From: Candidatus Levyibacteriota bacterium
GTDB lineage: Bacteria; Patescibacteriota; Microgenomatia; Levybacterales; UBA12049
Length of the DNA stretch: 6,540 nt
Assembly: GCA_903872785.1 (NCBI GenBank)
Contig: CAIQLZ010000036.1
Coordinates: 1-6,540, forward strand
Reading direction: 5' to 3'
Shown here in pieces: positions 5,336 to 6,540 of the stretch (position 1 is the stretch's first letter; each line of letters starts with the position of its first letter). The notes beneath the pieces are model-generated. The model searched no databases and had not been told where the DNA came from. It was given only the letters and a program-made list of their open reading frames with translations. The translations under genes were made by a program, and so were the position numbers.

Positions 5336-5579
5336 ATTACGAGTTTCTTCAAGAGCCGAAAACGAAATTAAAAAAATAACACATCCCCATCAAAAAGCAA
5401 TAATTTTAGCGCTCACGGAAATAAAAGAAGAGCCTTTTTTAGGTAAACCTCTAACGAGAGAACTTACAGGCAAATTTTCTTTTCGAGTAGGTGTGTATAG
5501 AATAATTTATAAAGTTAATAAAAAAGATAAAGTAATCGATATTCTTACTGCGGGACACAGGGCAACAATTTATGAATGA
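5328..5579 (+). CDS. RelE/ParE-superfamily toxin
   Basis: This 83-residue partner of the Phd/YefM antitoxin shows the RelE-type core: an N-terminal strand KLRVSSRAENEIKKI (3-17), then LTRELTGKFSFRVGVYRIIY (42-61) and the C-terminal ILTAGHRATIY (72-82). The pattern G.+S+R.G.YRIIY...AGHR..IY is typical of RelE toxins paired with Phd/YefM antitoxins. R53, R58, H77 and Y82 are the likely RNA-contacting or catalytic positions by family analogy. Most such proteins are ribosome-dependent mRNA interferases; ParE-like gyrase poisons share the fold, so the target is not certain. The ATG overlaps the antitoxin stop and has no good ribosome binding site of its own. Confidence 0.92.
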   Translation: MYKLRVSSRAENEIKKITHPHQKAIILALTEIKEEPFLGKPLTRELTGKFSFRVGVYRIIYKVNKKDKVIDILTAGHRATIYE

Positions 5580-5601
5580 CTCAAATAAAAATAATTCTTC
5601 T

Positions 5602-5669
5602 CATCTAATTTAGCCCAAAAGCGAGATGCCGTTATAATAATATAATGGGTCTAGACCGATATGCTCAGC
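5602..5669 (+). repeat. Dispersed repeat R2 (second copy of R1)
   Basis: This 68-nt copy matches R1 part for part: hairpin arms CATCTAATTT (5602-5611) and AAGCGAGATG (5619-5628), TATAAT at 5633-5638, six bases, then ATG at 5645. Compared with R1, the two outermost stem pairs changed on both sides (T-A to C-G and G-C to A-T), so pairing is kept although sequence changed. Two inner pairs are lost and one becomes T-G. The ATG opens a frame of 14 residues, MGLDRYAQLFPGRE, ending with TAA at 5687-5689. It starts 22 bases after the second toxin stop and points towards the GH18 gene tail. On the minus strand the hairpin is followed after some bases by a T-rich stretch, so a terminator role for the GH18 gene is possible but weak. 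Confidence 0.7.
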
Positions 5670-5701
5670 TTTTTCCCGGCAGAGAATAAATACAGCCTTG
5701 G

Positions 5702-6540
5702 CTATTTAGTAAAATGGTCTTTAATTAAATTCCAGAGATCCGGATAGTTCTTGTCATAGCCTAATGTCCAGATGGCAATTCCTCCTAAATTTTTTGTTTT
5801 TGCAAAATCAAACTTAACTCCAATTGATTTATTATCTTCTAACCAAACCTCTCTTTGAATTTTATTTGAGTCTAGGTAAGCGCACCAGGTTGCTTTGGCC
5901 GTATCGTCCCATTTACAGTTTGTAATCTTTAGGTCCGTGTCTGTTCTGGCTCTTCCATAAGAAATAACCTCAGAATAACCATTCTGGTCATTTTGAAGAA
6001 GAACCTGACTTAAGGGAATAGTATTGTCTTCAACCGGATAGTCCCAACCATAATAAGGAACTCCCATAATCAATTTTTCTTTTGGTACCACTTTCAGATA
6101 ATCGTTATAGGTTGTATTTACATCAAAGAAATAACTTTTTTGGGCAGCAGAAGGGCTCGCAATATAGCCGAATATCGGAGCTACTGGACCGGCAACCTCA
6201 GATGAACCCGAGTAGTAATCATAAGACATAACAATTACTTTATCGAAAAGCAAAGCTAAGGAAGTTACATCATAAAGCCGGGGTTTTTCGATAGATAACG
6301 GAAAAAAATCTATACTCAACTCCGTTTTAGGAGACTTGGTCCTAAAAATTGAGGTTAGTTCTTTTGCAAAATTAGTAAACTCAAGCTTATATTTATCATC
6401 CGGCTTTCCGGCATATTCAAAATCAAGATTTAACCCGTCAATCTTATCTGATTGAACAATTTGGATTAGGTTATTAATAAGAGTTTTTTGTGCCAGAGAA
6501 TTATCAAGAAAACTTTCCAAAGTTTTGTTTTTTTGCATGG
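5702..6540 (-). CDS. Glycoside hydrolase family 18 protein, C-terminal part (5' end cut by window)
   Basis: About 279 residues end at a TAG (5702-5704). The GH18 catalytic signature DGxxxDxE is complete as D34-GLNL-D39-F-E41 (numbering from the ATG at 6538), with E41 as the general acid. Other barrel-strand signatures are VIVMSYDYY (101-109), LIMGVPYYGWDY (156-167) and GGIAIWTLGYD (252-262), with the C-terminal substrate tryptophan W257. The order and spacing resemble chitinase-like and YaaH/SleL-type peptidoglycan or chitin hydrolases. Only 33 residues precede the catalytic motif, too few for the first barrel strands and any signal peptide, so the ATG at 6538 is probably internal and the gene continues beyond the window. 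C208 and C219 could form a disulfide in an exported protein. Activity on chitin versus peptidoglycan cannot be told from this part. Confidence 0.93.
   Translation of the reverse strand, partial: MQKNKTLESFLDNSLAQKTLINNLIQIVQSDKIDGLNLDFEYAGKPDDKYKLEFTNFAKELTSIFRTKSPKTELSIDFFPLSIEKPRLYDVTSLALLFDKVIVMSYDYYSGSSEVAGPVAPIFGYIASPSAAQKSYFFDVNTTYNDYLKVVPKEKLIMGVPYYGWDYPVEDNTIPLSQVLLQNDQNGYSEVISYGRARTDTDLKITNCKWDDTAKATWCAYLDSNKIQREVWLEDNKSIGVKFDFAKTKNLGGIAIWTLGYDKNYPDLWNLIKDHFTK

Noticed and set aside
1..6540. CRISPR arrays, rRNA genes, intact tRNA genes or complete insertion sequences
   Set aside because: No regularly spaced repeats, rRNA signatures, complete cloverleaf or full transposase gene could be found.

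Overview
The window looks like an AT-rich accessory region of a bacterial chromosome. It carries membrane-protease, toxin-antitoxin, Fic, metallophosphoesterase and GH18 genes. Many starts lack a Shine-Dalgarno sequence and sit directly behind a -10 box, as if leaderless. TGA is used as a stop, so code 11 fits. The mix of YafQ/RelE modules, Fic, GH18 and CPBP genes would suit a Candidate Phyla Radiation (Patescibacteria) genome. That placement is an inference from gene content and style, not from a marker gene.

Layout. The left edge (1-785, minus) is a CPBP intramembrane protease gene whose 3' end is cut by the window. It faces away from an intergenic region (about 786-1043) with two hairpins, the second inside a 69-nt repeat (R1, 918-986). 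Next, on the plus strand, is a RelB/DinJ-like antitoxin and YafQ/RelE-like toxin pair (1044-1578) with a perfect 16-bp operator palindrome. A minus-strand gene fragment follows (fragment A, 1605-1784). Then come a large membrane-anchored metallophosphoesterase (1786-3528), a 274-bp gap holding a tRNA-3'-end-like sequence, and a class II Fic protein with a C-terminal winged helix (3803-4834), whose promoter lies inside three direct repeats. A second minus-strand fragment homologous to A follows (fragment B, 4848-4982), then a Phd/YefM-RelE toxin-antitoxin operon (5060-5579) with a TGTACA operator. A second copy of the repeat (R2, 5602-5669) comes next. The right edge (5702-6540, minus) is the C-terminal part of a GH18 glycosidase.

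How it fits together. About 4.7 kb of plus-strand cargo (two toxin-antitoxin operons, a metallophosphoesterase and a Fic AMPylase) sits between two minus-strand envelope-type genes. R1 and R2 flank it in the same orientation, and two decayed copies of one unknown gene lie inside it. This looks like a stepwise-built accessory island with addiction modules near both ends. The most original observations are the R1/R2 repeat, whose hairpin shows compensatory changes and which carries a conserved -10 box six bases before a conserved ATG; the homologous fragments A and B; and the direct repeats over the Fic promoter.
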